Source of the DNA: Stutzerimonas degradans | GTDB lineage: Bacteria; Pseudomonadota; Gammaproteobacteria; Pseudomonadales; Pseudomonadaceae | Assembly: GCF_024448505.1 (NCBI RefSeq) | Contig: NZ_JAMOHV010000009.1 | Location: 62,001-126,000, forward strand | Length of the DNA stretch: 64,000 nucleotides | Direction of reading: 5' to 3' | Shown: positions 51,688 to 62,035 of the stretch, piece by piece | How positions within the stretch are numbered: position 1 is the first letter of the stretch | Layout: each line of letters opens with the position of its first letter | Position numbers and translations under genes: made by a program | Notes under the pieces: generated by a model | What the model saw: only the letters and a program-made list of their open reading frames with translations | What the model was told of the DNA's origin: nothing | The model's database searches: none

Positions 51688-52467
51688 TCAGACGGCGTGC
51701 TGGTCGCTTATCTGGCTGGCGCGACGTGCACGGTGCTGGTTGACCGCCAGGATCAGGCTGGTCAGCAGGCTGCCGGCATGCGGATCGCCGTAGTGGAAGA
51801 TCGCCGTGGCACGGCGATAGGCCGGGTTGCAGGGCTCATTGGCGTGCAGTGAGCGATAGCCCCAGAACAGATAGAGGTTGCCGGGCACCAGACGCAGACG
51901 CTGCGGTCGAAGCAAATGCAGCCGTATGCCGAGGCTGATCAGCTTGCGTGTGAAGGTGTTCTGCACCAGTGCTTTCTCCAGCACGTTGAGCAGCACACTG
52001 GGGCGAACACGGCGCCGATTGGCGAATAGCAACAGATCGCCGCGCTCGTTCGGCTTGCCCTGTTGGGGGATTTCGATAGGGAGCAGGGCGGTCACCAGAC
52101 TGGCATCGAAGTGAAAGCAGTTGGACTCGCGCCGTCCGCTGCCTCCCTGAACGCAGCGCAATACGGGGAATATTTCAGAACTCGGCGCGCTGTTACCGAC
52201 CGCCTGTCGATAAACATCGGCGAGCATCTTCTGGAAATCAGGCGACGCCTTCAGCGCAACGAGCGGACTTCCCGCCAGCGCATTGTCGCCGTGATACGCG
52301 AAGTAGTTGCCTTCATGTCGCTCGGCCTCGATGGAAAGCTGCTCACGAAGTTCTTCAAGCTGCGATCTGCTGAGGAATTCGGGAATGCAGGCGTAACCTT
52401 CTTTGTTTATTGCCTTGGCAATAAGAGCGATAGAACTATTGTCTAAGTTGCTAGTTTGGGCGCGCAC
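51688..52467 (-). CDS. Phytanoyl-CoA dioxygenase-like protein (putative Fe/2-oxoglutarate)
   Basis: A 259-residue protein starting with GTG at 52467 (GGGAG six bases upstream). A double-stranded beta-helix dioxygenase is suggested by His119-x-Asp121 (SNCFHFDASLV), His208 (GYRSLHANEPC) and Arg218/219 before AIFHYGDPH, in the right order and spacing for the PhyH family. It is the first gene of the polysaccharide operon, with 62 bp to the aminotransferase. It may hydroxylate a sugar or acyl group; the substrate is unknown. Confidence 0.6.
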   Translation of the reverse strand: MRAQTSNLDNSSIALIAKAINKEGYACIPEFLSRSQLEELREQLSIEAERHEGNYFAYHGDNALAGSPLVALKASPDFQKMLADVYRQAVGNSAPSSEIFPVLRCVQGGSGRRESNCFHFDASLVTALLPIEIPQQGKPNERGDLLLFANRRRVRPSVLLNVLEKALVQNTFTRKLISLGIRLHLLRPQRLRLVPGNLYLFWGYRSLHANEPCNPAYRRATAIFHYGDPHAGSLLTSLILAVNQHRARRASQISDQHAV

Positions 52468-52654
52468 AAGTTTCTCCCGCAGAAAAGAGGGAAGTATGAA
52501 GATTTGTCTTTACATGAATTTGTTTGTCTGGCGGTGCGTTCTTCGCCCTGAACGCGGTCAATTCATATTAGTGGCGAAACGAGTATGTGTTTCGCGCGTT
52601 AGCTTGGATTACTTCTATATGAATTGCGGCTATTAGGCCGGTGGAAAACCGGAA

Positions 52655-52665
52655 ATGCTACCGCC
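52655..52665 (-). promoter_or_regulatory. ops-like element 1
   Basis: GGCGGTAGCAT on the minus strand fits the enterobacterial ops core GGCGGTAGNNT at every fixed position. It is 188 bases before the first gene of an operon that encodes an RfaH-like protein. Confidence 0.65.
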
Positions 52666-52765
52666 CATGGGCCTTTCAGCCGTTTCGCCGCTCAGCACCT
52701 GTACCGTCTTGCCTCAACTTCTACAAAGCAAAGCAATTATCTGCCCAGTAACTTTTCTTCGGGCA

Positions 52766-52776
52766 AAGCTACCGCA
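52766..52776 (-). promoter_or_regulatory. ops-like element 2
   Basis: TGCGGTAGCTT on the minus strand differs from the ops core only in the first base. It lies 111 bases upstream of element 1, in the same direction. Confidence 0.5.
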
Positions 52777-52904
52777 CTGACCGCTCTCTTCGGTTCTTGA
52801 AATGAAAATTTTTCGGGGCTTCGCTGGCGGTATAACTCAGCTGCTGAACTTGATCGCTCCCGATGATCTTAACTGCTCGCAGCGCACTACTCCGTTCGGC
52901 AATA

Positions 52905-52933
52905 GATATCCGTCAAAGTGTGATCGAAGTCAA
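52905..52933 (-). promoter_or_regulatory. Candidate sigma-70 promoter of the polysaccharide operon
   Basis: Minus-strand TTGACT (52928-52933) and GATATC (52905-52910) are 17 bases apart. The -35 is good and the -10 is poor. A start near 52897 would put both ops-like elements in the leader RNA. Confidence 0.3.
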
Positions 52934-53278
52934 GCTCGCGGAGACGTTTTTTTGTTGCTTGGCGAGGCCTGACGAAGCAGGTCACATAACCTGCTGAATG
53001 GTAAAGGAAATTTATTTTGACGGTTTCCGTGAGAATCAATCCTTGGGTGGATTGCGATTCTCTTGCCTGTATTTCAATTGCTGATAATAGTTGAGCGCGT
53101 TACTAAGAGAATGCCTATAGAAATAAGCGCTCTTTTTTAAATGCTAGCCGGAATAAGTAATTGAGAAATGAGAGTTGCTTTCATTACGAGCGATAAGCCG
53201 CCACAGAAGCCGGAGTGCGGGGCGAGGAGGGGTGGCAACTTGTGCCTGGTGCGCTTCGACAGAACGAGGGCAGAAACG

Positions 53279-53308
53279 AAAAAGGCCACTCGATGAGTGG
53301 CCTTTTGA
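53279..53308 (-). terminator. Terminator after tRNA-fMet copy 1
   Basis: GGCCACT (53284-53290) and AGTGGCC (53296-53302) form a stem with a 5-base loop. Read on the minus strand it ends in a T-tract, directly after the tRNA. Confidence 0.85.
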
Positions 53309-53310
53309 AT

Positions 53311-53387
<77 letters not shown>

Positions 53388-53488
53388 CCGTGAATTCTAC
53401 GCGCTGAGCCTCGGCTGTCAAGCGATTTCTTAAAAAATTGGCTTTTTAATCAGCGGGTTAGCTTTTGCATCGGGCTACAGGGAAAACA

Positions 53489-53518
53489 AAAAAGGCCACT
53501 CGATGAGTGGCCTTTTGA
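53489..53518 (-). terminator. Terminator after tRNA-fMet copy 2
   Basis: The same stem as after copy 1 (GGCCACT 53494-53500, AGTGGCC 53506-53512) with the same loop and flanks. Confidence 0.85.
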
Positions 53519-53520
53519 AT

Positions 53521-53597
<77 letters not shown>

Positions 53598-53638
53598 GCG
53601 CGAATTCTACAGGTTCTGTCGCGATTGTCACGACCTTA

Positions 53639-53818
53639 TTAGAAAATTTTTCTGAACGGCAGTGGCAGGCTGAAAATCTTCGTCGACGGGTGATCGCGGT
53701 GGAGCACGCGTGACCGAGGGTGGCGCCGGGCGATCCGCATCATTCCCCAGAGCAGCGCCAGCGCGACCAGGAACCAGCCGAAGAGCATCAACGTAAGAGT
53801 GAAGGCGGGCGTCATCAT
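53639..53818 (-). CDS. Small single-helix membrane protein
   Basis: A 59-residue protein from the ATG at 53818, with AGGA eight bases upstream; a Met three codons earlier is possible. One membrane helix (TLTLMLFGWFLVALALLWGM) is followed by a basic tail (RIARRHPRSRVLHRDHP). It lies just upstream of the tRNAs in the same direction. Unknown function. Confidence 0.5.
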   Translation of the reverse strand: MMTPAFTLTLMLFGWFLVALALLWGMMRIARRHPRSRVLHRDHPSTKIFSLPLPFRKIF

Positions 53819-53954
53819 GTAGCGCATCCTGTGCTGCGGGTCTCGTCCTGTGGCTATGCAGTGGACCTTGTGTGCCCGAAGCGGTTCCAGACCGGCCGAA
53901 CGCCTGTGAGTGACGTACGGCCTAAACTGCAGGGGAATAAAGGAGGAGACAGCC

Positions 53955-54236
53955 ATGCGTGTTCATCTTCTGCTCGCGTTCGGGTTTGTGTGGTGGGCAA
54001 GCGCTGCAACCGCGCAATCGGACGGCGTGTTGCCCGAGCGTGGAACTGCTTACGACGGCGCGCGAGAAACCGATACCGTCGTGAAGGGATGGTCGGAAGC
54101 GGGCAAGTCCGCGGATCAGGCATCGAAACGCCTGGCGATCCCGCTCGAGCGGAATGCTGGCGAACCCGGTCATGGAGGGAACGAGACCGATATGGTCCAC
54201 CATCGACGTGAGCTGCGAGACAAGTCCGACAATTGA
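53955..54236 (+). CDS. Small exported protein, unknown
   Basis: A 93-residue protein with a clear Sec signal peptide (HLLLAFGFVWWASAATAQ, cleavage after ATA) and a strong AGGAGG upstream of the ATG at 53955. The mature part is hydrophilic without cysteine or a known motif (GWSEAGKSADQASKRLAIPL). It stands alone, divergent from the small membrane protein, before dusC. Confidence 0.65.
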   Translation: MRVHLLLAFGFVWWASAATAQSDGVLPERGTAYDGARETDTVVKGWSEAGKSADQASKRLAIPLERNAGEPGHGGNETDMVHHRRELRDKSDN

Positions 54237-54338
54237 TCGTGTGCGTCAGGGCGTCATGAGCAGGGTGTCGGCCGGCATTCATCGGTGCAGCCGATCTCCG
54301 TACAATGCCGTCCTTTTTTTCACGAGACGTCACGGACC

Positions 54339-55313
54339 ATGCAGATCGCTCTTGCACCGATGGAAGGACTGGTCGACGAAATCCTGCGCGATGTCCTGAC
54401 CCGAGTGGGTGGCGTCGACTGGTGCGTGACCGAGTTCATTCGCGTCTCGGACCGCCTTTTGCCGCAGAGCAGCTTCCGCAAGCTTGCACCGGAGCTGGCC
54501 GAGGGCGCGGTGACCCGTGCCGGTACGCCGGTACGGGTGCAGCTGCTGGGCTCCGATCCGGCCTGCCTGGCAGACAATGCCGCCTATGCCTGCACGCTGG
54601 GGGCGCCGGCTATCGACCTGAACTTCGGCTGCCCGGCGCGAACGGTCAACAAGTCGCGCGGCGGCGCCGTGCTGCTCAAGGAACCGGAGCTACTGCACGC
54701 CATTGTCTGCGAGGTGCGCCGCAGCGTTCCGGCGCATATTCCGGTGACCGCGAAGATGCGTCTGGGCTTCGACAGCCCGGATGGCGCGCTCGATTGCGCG
54801 CGTGCACTAACCGCTGGCGGTGCGCAGCAGTTGGTGGTGCATGCGCGCACCAAGCTGGATGGCTACAAGCCGCCGGCGCATTGGGAATGGGTGGCCAGAG
54901 TGCGCGACGTGGTGGATGTGCCGGTGTACGCCAACGGCGACATCTGGTCGGTGGATGACTGGCGCCGTTGCCGCGAGGTCAGTGGTGTCGAGGATGTGAT
55001 GCTGGGGCGCGGGCTGGTTTCGCGTCCCGATCTGGCCCGTCAGATCGTGGCGGCGAGGCAGGAGCAGGCGCTGGCCGAGATGAGCTGGGACGACTTCAAC
55101 CCCATGCTGGCCGATTTCTGGCGCCAGGCCCGCGGCAAGATTGCACCGCGCTACGCGCCCGGCCGACTCAAGCAATGGCTGGCACTGCTGACGCGCAATT
55201 ATCCGCAGGCGTCGGAATTGTTTGCCGAGCTTCGTCGGGAGAATGATTGCGAGCGGATCGATGCCTTGCTCGGCGTGGATACCCAGGCCATCCGCCAACG
55301 AGCGCTGGCGTAG
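54339..55313 (+). CDS. dusC: tRNA-dihydrouridine(16) synthase DusC
   Basis: A 324-residue flavin enzyme that reduces uridine 16 of tRNA. The opening [20 protein letters not shown] is typical for DusC, and the catalytic Cys lies in [20 protein letters not shown]. The FMN-binding HARTKLDGY and ANGDIWS segments are present. The start at 54339 is preferred over 18 further open codons. Confidence 0.94.
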   Translation: MQIALAPMEGLVDEILRDVLTRVGGVDWCVTEFIRVSDRLLPQSSFRKLAPELAEGAVTRAGTPVRVQLLGSDPACLADNAAYACTLGAPAIDLNFGCPARTVNKSRGGAVLLKEPELLHAIVCEVRRSVPAHIPVTAKMRLGFDSPDGALDCARALTAGGAQQLVVHARTKLDGYKPPAHWEWVARVRDVVDVPVYANGDIWSVDDWRRCREVSGVEDVMLGRGLVSRPDLARQIVAARQEQALAEMSWDDFNPMLADFWRQARGKIAPRYAPGRLKQWLALLTRNYPQASELFAELRRENDCERIDALLGVDTQAIRQRALA

Positions 55314-55318
55314 CGGGC

Positions 55319-56065
55319 TCAGCGTCCGCCGCTGACATCCAGCAACGCGCCGCTGGTATAGCTGGCGCCTTCACTGGCAAGCCAGAGAATGGCCTCGGCG
55401 ACCTCACGCGCGGCGCCACCGCGTCCGAGCGGAACGCTTGTCTTGACCCGCTCGATCCGGTCCGGCTCGCCGCCACTGGCGTGGATGTCGGTATAGATCA
55501 CGCCGGGACGCACCGCGTTGACGCGTATGCCTTCGCCGCCCACTTCCTTGGCCAGTCCCAGCGTCATGCTGTCGATGGCGCCCTTGGCTGCCGCATAGTC
55601 GATGTACTCGCCGGGGGCGCCGAGGCGTGCGGCTGCCGAGGAAAGATTGATGATCGCGCCGCCGTGCCCGCCGTGGCGTGTCGACATCCGCTTGATTGCC
55701 TCGCGAGCGCAGAGAAAGCTGCCGATCACATTAGCGCCAAGCACGCGGTTCCAGCGTGCCGCATCCATTTGCTCCAGGCGCAGCTGTCGCTCCAGCATGC
55801 CGGCGTTGTTGACCAGCACGTCGAGGCGGCCGAATTCCCGATCAAGCGCGGTGAACAGGTCGAGCGCTTCATCTTCACGGGAGACATCGGCCTGTACCGC
55901 GATGGCCTGCACGCCGAGGCGCTGGGCCTCGTGTAGCACCTGGTGCGCGGCATCTTCCCGATGATGGTAATTCAGGCACAGGGCGTAGCCCCGTTCTGCC
56001 GCCAGTTGTGCGGTGGCGGCGCCGATGCCTCGGCTGGCGCCGGTGATCAGCATGACCTTGGACAT
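55319..56065 (-). CDS. SDR-family oxidoreductase
   Basis: A 248-residue short-chain dehydrogenase with the NAD(P) motif ITGASRGIGAAT, the NNAG motif, catalytic Ser-Tyr-Lys (INLSSAAARLG, YIDYAAAKGA) and PGVIYT after it. Substrate unknown. It is convergent with dusC (5-bp gap) and follows the LysR gene by 14 bp, so it is probably in that regulator's operon. Confidence 0.9.
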   Translation of the reverse strand: MSKVMLITGASRGIGAATAQLAAERGYALCLNYHHREDAAHQVLHEAQRLGVQAIAVQADVSREDEALDLFTALDREFGRLDVLVNNAGMLERQLRLEQMDAARWNRVLGANVIGSFLCAREAIKRMSTRHGGHGGAIINLSSAAARLGAPGEYIDYAAAKGAIDSMTLGLAKEVGGEGIRVNAVRPGVIYTDIHASGGEPDRIERVKTSVPLGRGGAAREVAEAILWLASEGASYTSGALLDVSGGR

Positions 56066-56079
56066 GGTGGGCTTCTTTA

Positions 56080-56976
56080 TTAGTTGTTTGCCTTGCGCTC
56101 GGCGGTACCCGCCACGCTATCGAGCAGGGCCATGAACGCTCTTGCGGCATTGGATAGCGTTCGCTCGGTGTGCCGGATATAGCCTAGCTGGCGCGTCAAC
56201 TGGATGCTCGGCAAATCCAGGCGCACCACCTGTTCGTCGAGCATGCTGCGAGGCAGAACGCTCCAGGCGATGCCGATGGAAACCATCATCTTGATCGTCT
56301 CCATATAGTTGGTACTCATGGTGATGTTGGGCGTCAGTCCTTCGCGTTCGAACAGGCGGTGCGCGATGTGATGAGTGAAGGTGTTGCCGCCGGGAAATAC
56401 CGCGGGATGGCTGGCGATATCCGCCAGCGTGATCGTGGGCCTGCGTGCCAGCGGATGTTCGGGCGCGACGACGAAGTCGAGCGGGTCGTCCCAGACTTTC
56501 ATTGCCTTCACCGGCTCGGCCGTCTGCGGCGCCAGGGTGATGACCGCCAGTTCGGCACGGCCATGCAGCACCTCGTCATAGGCGATTTCCGAATCGAGAA
56601 AGCGAATGTCCAGGTTCACCTGCGGGTGGGCCCGGGTGAACGCGCGCAGCAGTGGCGGTAAGCGATGCAGGCCGATGTGATGGCTGGTGGCGAGTGACAG
56701 CCGCCCGCCGATGTCGCCGTTGAGGTTGGTCAGGGCGCGGCGGGTATCCTCCAGAACGTTGAGAATCTGGTAGGCACGTGGCTGCAGCGCGCGGCCGGCC
56801 TCGGTCAGGCTGATCTCGCGACCCAGCCGATCGAACAGGCGCACATCGAGTTGACCTTCCAGTGCGGCAATCCGCTTGCTGACGGCTGGTTGTGTCAGGT
56901 GCAGACGCTCGGCTGCCAGAGAGAAGCTGCCGGTTTCGGCGACCGCAATAAAGGCGTTGAGATTGGCAAGATCCAT
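56080..56976 (-). CDS. LysR-family regulator divergent from leuC
   Basis: A 298-residue LysR protein with the winged helix at the N-terminus (NLNAFIAVAETGSFSLAAER, LTQPAVSKRIAALEGQL) and a substrate-binding domain. The start MDLANLNAFIAV at 56976 is standard; the 30 open codons before it are ignored. It shares a 190-bp promoter region with leuC and is a good candidate for its regulator. Confidence 0.9.
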   Translation of the reverse strand: MDLANLNAFIAVAETGSFSLAAERLHLTQPAVSKRIAALEGQLDVRLFDRLGREISLTEAGRALQPRAYQILNVLEDTRRALTNLNGDIGGRLSLATSHHIGLHRLPPLLRAFTRAHPQVNLDIRFLDSEIAYDEVLHGRAELAVITLAPQTAEPVKAMKVWDDPLDFVVAPEHPLARRPTITLADIASHPAVFPGGNTFTHHIAHRLFEREGLTPNITMSTNYMETIKMMVSIGIAWSVLPRSMLDEQVVRLDLPSIQLTRQLGYIRHTERTLSNAARAFMALLDSVAGTAERKANN

Positions 56977-57074
56977 GGGATCTCCAAGTCGTTGATTGGC
57001 GCTACGAGCCGGATAAATGTGTGTTAACCGGCGGCCCAGGCGATTCCCGTAAGGAATGCTTCGCATAAAAAATA

Positions 57075-57096
57075 TGAATTTGAGTAATTCAATTCA
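57075..57096. promoter_or_regulatory. Candidate LysR operator upstream of leuC
   Basis: TGAATT and AATTCA form an inverted repeat with a 10-base centre, in the LysR-leuC intergenic region. The size suits a LysR-type (T-N11-A) site and it lies about 70 bp before the leuC start. Pattern only. Confidence 0.4.
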
Positions 57097-57166
57097 AGCC
57101 CCTAGGATCGCCCCATAAGCGCAAGGGCTATTCGCCCCGCATAGAAAGCAGATGAGGAAAACTCCG

Positions 57167-58594
<1,428 letters not shown>

Positions 58595-58605
58595 GGAGCA
58601 ACAGC

Positions 58606-59253
58606 ATGAAAGCCTTTACCCAACACACCGGCCTGGTCTGCCCGCTGGATCGCGCCAACGTCGATACCGACCAGATCATTCCCAAGCAATTCCTCAAGTC
58701 GATCAAGCGCACCGGCTTCGGTCCCAACCTGTTCGACGAGTGGCGCTATCTGGATGTTGGTCAGCCAAACCAGGACTGCTCCAACCGCCCGCTGAACAAG
58801 GAGTTTGTGCTGAACTTCCCGCGCTACCAAGGCGCCAGCGTGCTGCTGGCCCGTGAGAACTTCGGCTGCGGCTCGTCCCGCGAGCATGCTCCCTGGGCGC
58901 TGGATGAGTACGGTTTCCGCGCCATCATTGCGCCGAGCTTCGCTGATATCTTCTTCAATAACAGCTTCAAGAACGGCCTGCTGCCGATCGTGCTGAAAGA
59001 AGATGAGGTCGATGCGCTGTTCCAGCAGGCCGAGGCCACCGAGGGCTATCAACTTACCGTCGATCTGCAGGCCCAGACCGTGACGCGCCCGGATGGCGTG
59101 CAGTACTGCTTCGAGATCGACGCCTTCCGCAAGCACTGCCTGCTCAACGGGCTGGACGATATCGGCCTGACCTTGCAGGACGCAGACGCGATCAAGGCGT
59201 TCGAGAGCAAGCACCGGCAGGCCCAGCCCTGGCTGTTCGGCGCGATCAAGTAA
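58606..59253 (+). CDS. leuD: 3-isopropylmalate dehydratase small subunit
   Basis: A 215-residue swivel-domain partner of LeuC ([36 protein letters not shown]). GAGG stands before the ATG at 58606. It forms the active dimer with LeuC. Confidence 0.97.
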   Translation: MKAFTQHTGLVCPLDRANVDTDQIIPKQFLKSIKRTGFGPNLFDEWRYLDVGQPNQDCSNRPLNKEFVLNFPRYQGASVLLARENFGCGSSREHAPWALDEYGFRAIIAPSFADIFFNNSFKNGLLPIVLKEDEVDALFQQAEATEGYQLTVDLQAQTVTRPDGVQYCFEIDAFRKHCLLNGLDDIGLTLQDADAIKAFESKHRQAQPWLFGAIK

Positions 59254-59265
59254 ACGAGCGTGCAG

Positions 59266-59340
59266 GTAGGGTGGAAAACCGCGCAGCGTTTTCCACCAGA
59301 GGATTCCGGTGGATAAGGCCGATGGCCGTTATCCACCCCA
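59266..59340. repeat. Two hairpin repeats between leuD and leuB
   Basis: GGTGGAAAACCGCGCAGCG... to TTTTCCACC (59269-59297) and GGTGGATAAGGCC...GGCCGTTATCCACC (59309-59338) are two related palindromes preceded by GTAGG. They look like the intergenic palindromic repeats frequent in this group and may attenuate or stabilise the leu transcript. Confidence 0.6.
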
Positions 59341-59359
59341 CGAAAAATAGAGGAATGCA

Positions 59360-60442
59360 ATGAGCAAGCAGATTCTGGTTCTCCCGGGTGACGGTATCGG
59401 TCCGGAAATCATGGCGGAGGCCGTCAAGGTACTGCAGCTGGCCAACGACAAGTTCCAGCTCGGTTTCGAGCTGAGCTACGACGAACTGGGCGGCGCTGCA
59501 ATCGACAAATACGGCGTGCCGCTGGCCGACGAAACCCTGGAGCGCGCCCGCAACGCGGACGCCATTCTGCTGGGTGCCGTGGGCGGTCCGAAGTGGGATG
59601 CGATCGATCCAGCCATTCGCCCCGAGCGCGGCCTGCTGAAGATCCGTTCGCAGCTGGGCCTGTTCGGCAACCTGCGCCCGGCGCTGTTGTATCCGCAACT
59701 GGCCGATGCCTCGACCCTGAAGCCGGAGATTGTTGCGGGGCTGGACATCCTCATCGTGCGTGAGCTGACTGGCGGCATCTATTTCGGTCAGCCGCGCGAG
59801 AGCAAGGTGCTCGAGAATGGTGAGCGCATGGCCTACGACACCCTGCCGTACAGCGAAAGCGAGGTCCGCCGCATCGCCAAGGTTGGTTTCGATATGGCGA
59901 TGTTGCGCAACAAGAAGCTCTGCTCGGTGGACAAGGCCAACGTACTGGCTTCTAGCCAGCTGTGGCGCGCGGTGGTCGAGGAAGTGGCCAAGGATTACCC
60001 GGAGGTCGAGCTGTCGCACATGTACGTCGATAACGCCGCCATGCAACTGGTGCGCGCACCCAAGCAGTTCGACGTGATCGTTACCGACAACATGTTCGGC
60101 GACATTCTGTCCGACGAGGCATCCATGCTAACCGGCTCCATCGGCATGCTGCCGTCCGCTTCGCTGGACGCGAGCAACAAGGGCATGTACGAACCCTGCC
60201 ATGGCTCGGCACCGGATATCGCCGGCAAAGGCATCGCCAACCCGTTGGCAACCATTCTCTCGGTTTCGATGATGCTGCGTTACAGCTTCAATCAGCTGGT
60301 TGCGGCGGACACTATCGAGCGCGCGGTCAGCGATGTGCTCGACCAGGGGCTGCGTACCGGCGATATCTGGTCCGAGGGCTGCACGAAGGTAGGTACCCAG
60401 GCAATGGGTGATGCGGTAGTCGCGGCGCTCGCGAAGTTGTAA
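59360..60442 (+). CDS. leuB: 3-isopropylmalate dehydrogenase
   Basis: A 360-residue NAD-dependent enzyme, third step of leucine synthesis ([44 protein letters not shown]). GAGGAA is placed before the ATG at 59360. Same operon direction as leuCD, separated by the hairpin repeats. Confidence 0.97.
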   Translation: MSKQILVLPGDGIGPEIMAEAVKVLQLANDKFQLGFELSYDELGGAAIDKYGVPLADETLERARNADAILLGAVGGPKWDAIDPAIRPERGLLKIRSQLGLFGNLRPALLYPQLADASTLKPEIVAGLDILIVRELTGGIYFGQPRESKVLENGERMAYDTLPYSESEVRRIAKVGFDMAMLRNKKLCSVDKANVLASSQLWRAVVEEVAKDYPEVELSHMYVDNAAMQLVRAPKQFDVIVTDNMFGDILSDEASMLTGSIGMLPSASLDASNKGMYEPCHGSAPDIAGKGIANPLATILSVSMMLRYSFNQLVAADTIERAVSDVLDQGLRTGDIWSEGCTKVGTQAMGDAVVAALAKL

Positions 60443-60449
60443 GCTCTTT

Positions 60450-60480
60450 GCCCGCCTTTCTATATGTGCGGGCCACTTTT
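60450..60480 (+). terminator. Possible terminator after leuB
   Basis: GCCCGC (60450-60455) and GCGGGC (60468-60473) pair with a 12-base loop and are followed by a short T-run (CACTTTTTCT). A weak stem, so partial readthrough into asd is likely. Confidence 0.45.
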
Positions 60481-60498
60481 TCTATAGGTGTAGTTGCG

Positions 60499-61611
60499 AT
60501 GAAACGTGTAGGTCTGATCGGTTGGCGCGGGATGGTCGGTTCCGTGCTCATGCAGCGGATGCTGGAAGAGCGGGATTTCGATCTGATCGAACCGGTGTTC
60601 TTCACCACCTCGAACGTTGGCGGCCAGGGGCCGGCCATCGGCAAGGAAACCGCTCCGCTGAAGGATGCCTACAGTATCGATGAGCTGAAGGCGCTGGACG
60701 TGATCCTGACCTGCCAAGGCGGTGACTACACCAACGAGGTTTTCCCGAAGCTGCGCGAAGCAGGTTGGCAAGGCTACTGGATCGATGCCGCCTCGGCACT
60801 TCGTATGCAGGATGACGCCGTTATCGTGCTCGACCCGGTGAACCGCCGCGTGATCGACCAGCAGCTGGATGCCGGTACCAAGAACTACATCGGCGGTAAC
60901 TGCACTGTCAGCCTGATGCTGATGGGCCTCGGTGGTTTGTTCGAGGCGGGGCTCGTGGAATGGATGAGCGCCATGACTTATCAGGCTGCATCCGGCGCTG
61001 GCGCTCAGAACATGCGCGAACTGATCAAGCAGATGGGAACCATCAACGCCGCCGTTGCCGACGACCTTGCCAATCCGGCGAGCGCCATTCTGGATATCGA
61101 CCGGAAGGTTGCCGAGAGTCAGCGAGGTGAAGCGTTCCCCGTCGATAACTTTGGTGTACCGCTGGCCGGCAGCCTGATTCCCTATATCGACAAGGAACTG
61201 CCCAACGGGCAGAGCCGTGAGGAGTGGAAGGCGCAGGCCGAGACCAATAAGATCCTTGGTCGCTTCAAGAACCCGATTCCGGTTGACGGTATCTGCGTGC
61301 GCATCGGCGCTATGCGCTGCCACAGTCAGGCATTGACGATCAAGCTGAACAAGGATGTGCCGATTTCGGATATCGAAGGGCTGATCAGTCAGCACAATCC
61401 GTGGGTCAAGCTGGTGCCGAATCATCGAGAGGCCAGCATGCAGGAGCTGAGCCCGGCGGCCATCACTGGCACGTTGAGCGTACCGGTCGGACGATTGCGT
61501 AAGCTCAACATGGGCTCACATTTCCTCGGGGCCTTCACCGTTGGTGATCAATTGCTATGGGGGGCTGCGGAGCCCCTGCGTCGGATGCTTCGGATACTTT
61601 TGGAGCGTTGA
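60499..61611 (+). CDS. asd: Aspartate-semialdehyde dehydrogenase
   Basis: A 370-residue enzyme on the route to lysine, threonine, methionine and diaminopimelate. NADP loop [14 protein letters not shown] and catalytic Cys135 in [13 protein letters not shown]; the His of the active site is in [20 protein letters not shown]. The ATG at 60499 is the family start. Confidence 0.97.
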   Translation: MKRVGLIGWRGMVGSVLMQRMLEERDFDLIEPVFFTTSNVGGQGPAIGKETAPLKDAYSIDELKALDVILTCQGGDYTNEVFPKLREAGWQGYWIDAASALRMQDDAVIVLDPVNRRVIDQQLDAGTKNYIGGNCTVSLMLMGLGGLFEAGLVEWMSAMTYQAASGAGAQNMRELIKQMGTINAAVADDLANPASAILDIDRKVAESQRGEAFPVDNFGVPLAGSLIPYIDKELPNGQSREEWKAQAETNKILGRFKNPIPVDGICVRIGAMRCHSQALTIKLNKDVPISDIEGLISQHNPWVKLVPNHREASMQELSPAAITGTLSVPVGRLRKLNMGSHFLGAFTVGDQLLWGAAEPLRRMLRILLER

Positions 61612-61619
61612 GTCACTCT

Positions 61620-61651
61620 TAAAAAACCGCGGTTAGCCGCGGTTTTTTTTC
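61620..61651 (+). terminator. Rho-independent terminator after asd
   Basis: AAAAAACCGCGGTTAGCCGCGGTTTTTTTT: a 6-bp GC stem extended by A/T pairs, then a run of eight T, 6 bases after the asd stop. Confidence 0.92.
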
Positions 61652-62035
61652 GCCTGCATCCTGCAGACTGTGCGCCGGCACAGCGTCAAATATCGGGTGG
61701 GTGTCCGTTGTCGGACAGTGGACGGTGAGCGTTGGGTCTGGCGGGCGTAGTGAGCCCGGGCTTCGGTGTGAAGAAGCTCGGCAGCGCGCAGGGACTGGGC
61801 CAGTCAAATTGTGGATTGAGTCTGATAACGTGCCAAAAGCGTCGGAGTGGAATGCTGCGCCGTCCGCCAAGTTGTTGATAAAACACCATCTGTAAAAGAT
61901 ACTTACTGGTAATTCGAAGAACTTTTCTAAGTTGTGCTAGTACGGCCTATCGCTGATCGGGGGCGCTGCAAAGCGCGGGCAGTGACATAAGACCCTTTCT
62001 CAAGCTTCGAGAAAAAGATAAACAAAGGATAGACA
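61652..62035. other. Intergenic region upstream of fimV
   Basis: About 385 bp with no supported gene. The last 150 bp are AT-rich and should hold the fimV promoter; AAAGGATAG just before the start codon is the ribosome site. Open frames in it are short and unlike known proteins. Confidence 0.5.

Larger units (their letters stand above)
52468..53278. other. Long AT-rich leader/promoter region of the polysaccharide operon
   Basis: About 810 bp without a supported gene on either strand; the only open frame in it (52403-52636, plus) overlaps the dioxygenase start and has no family look. It is clearly more AT-rich than the genes around it. It holds two ops-like sequences and a candidate promoter, and short GC-rich hairpins around 52640-52680. 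Confidence 0.6.
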
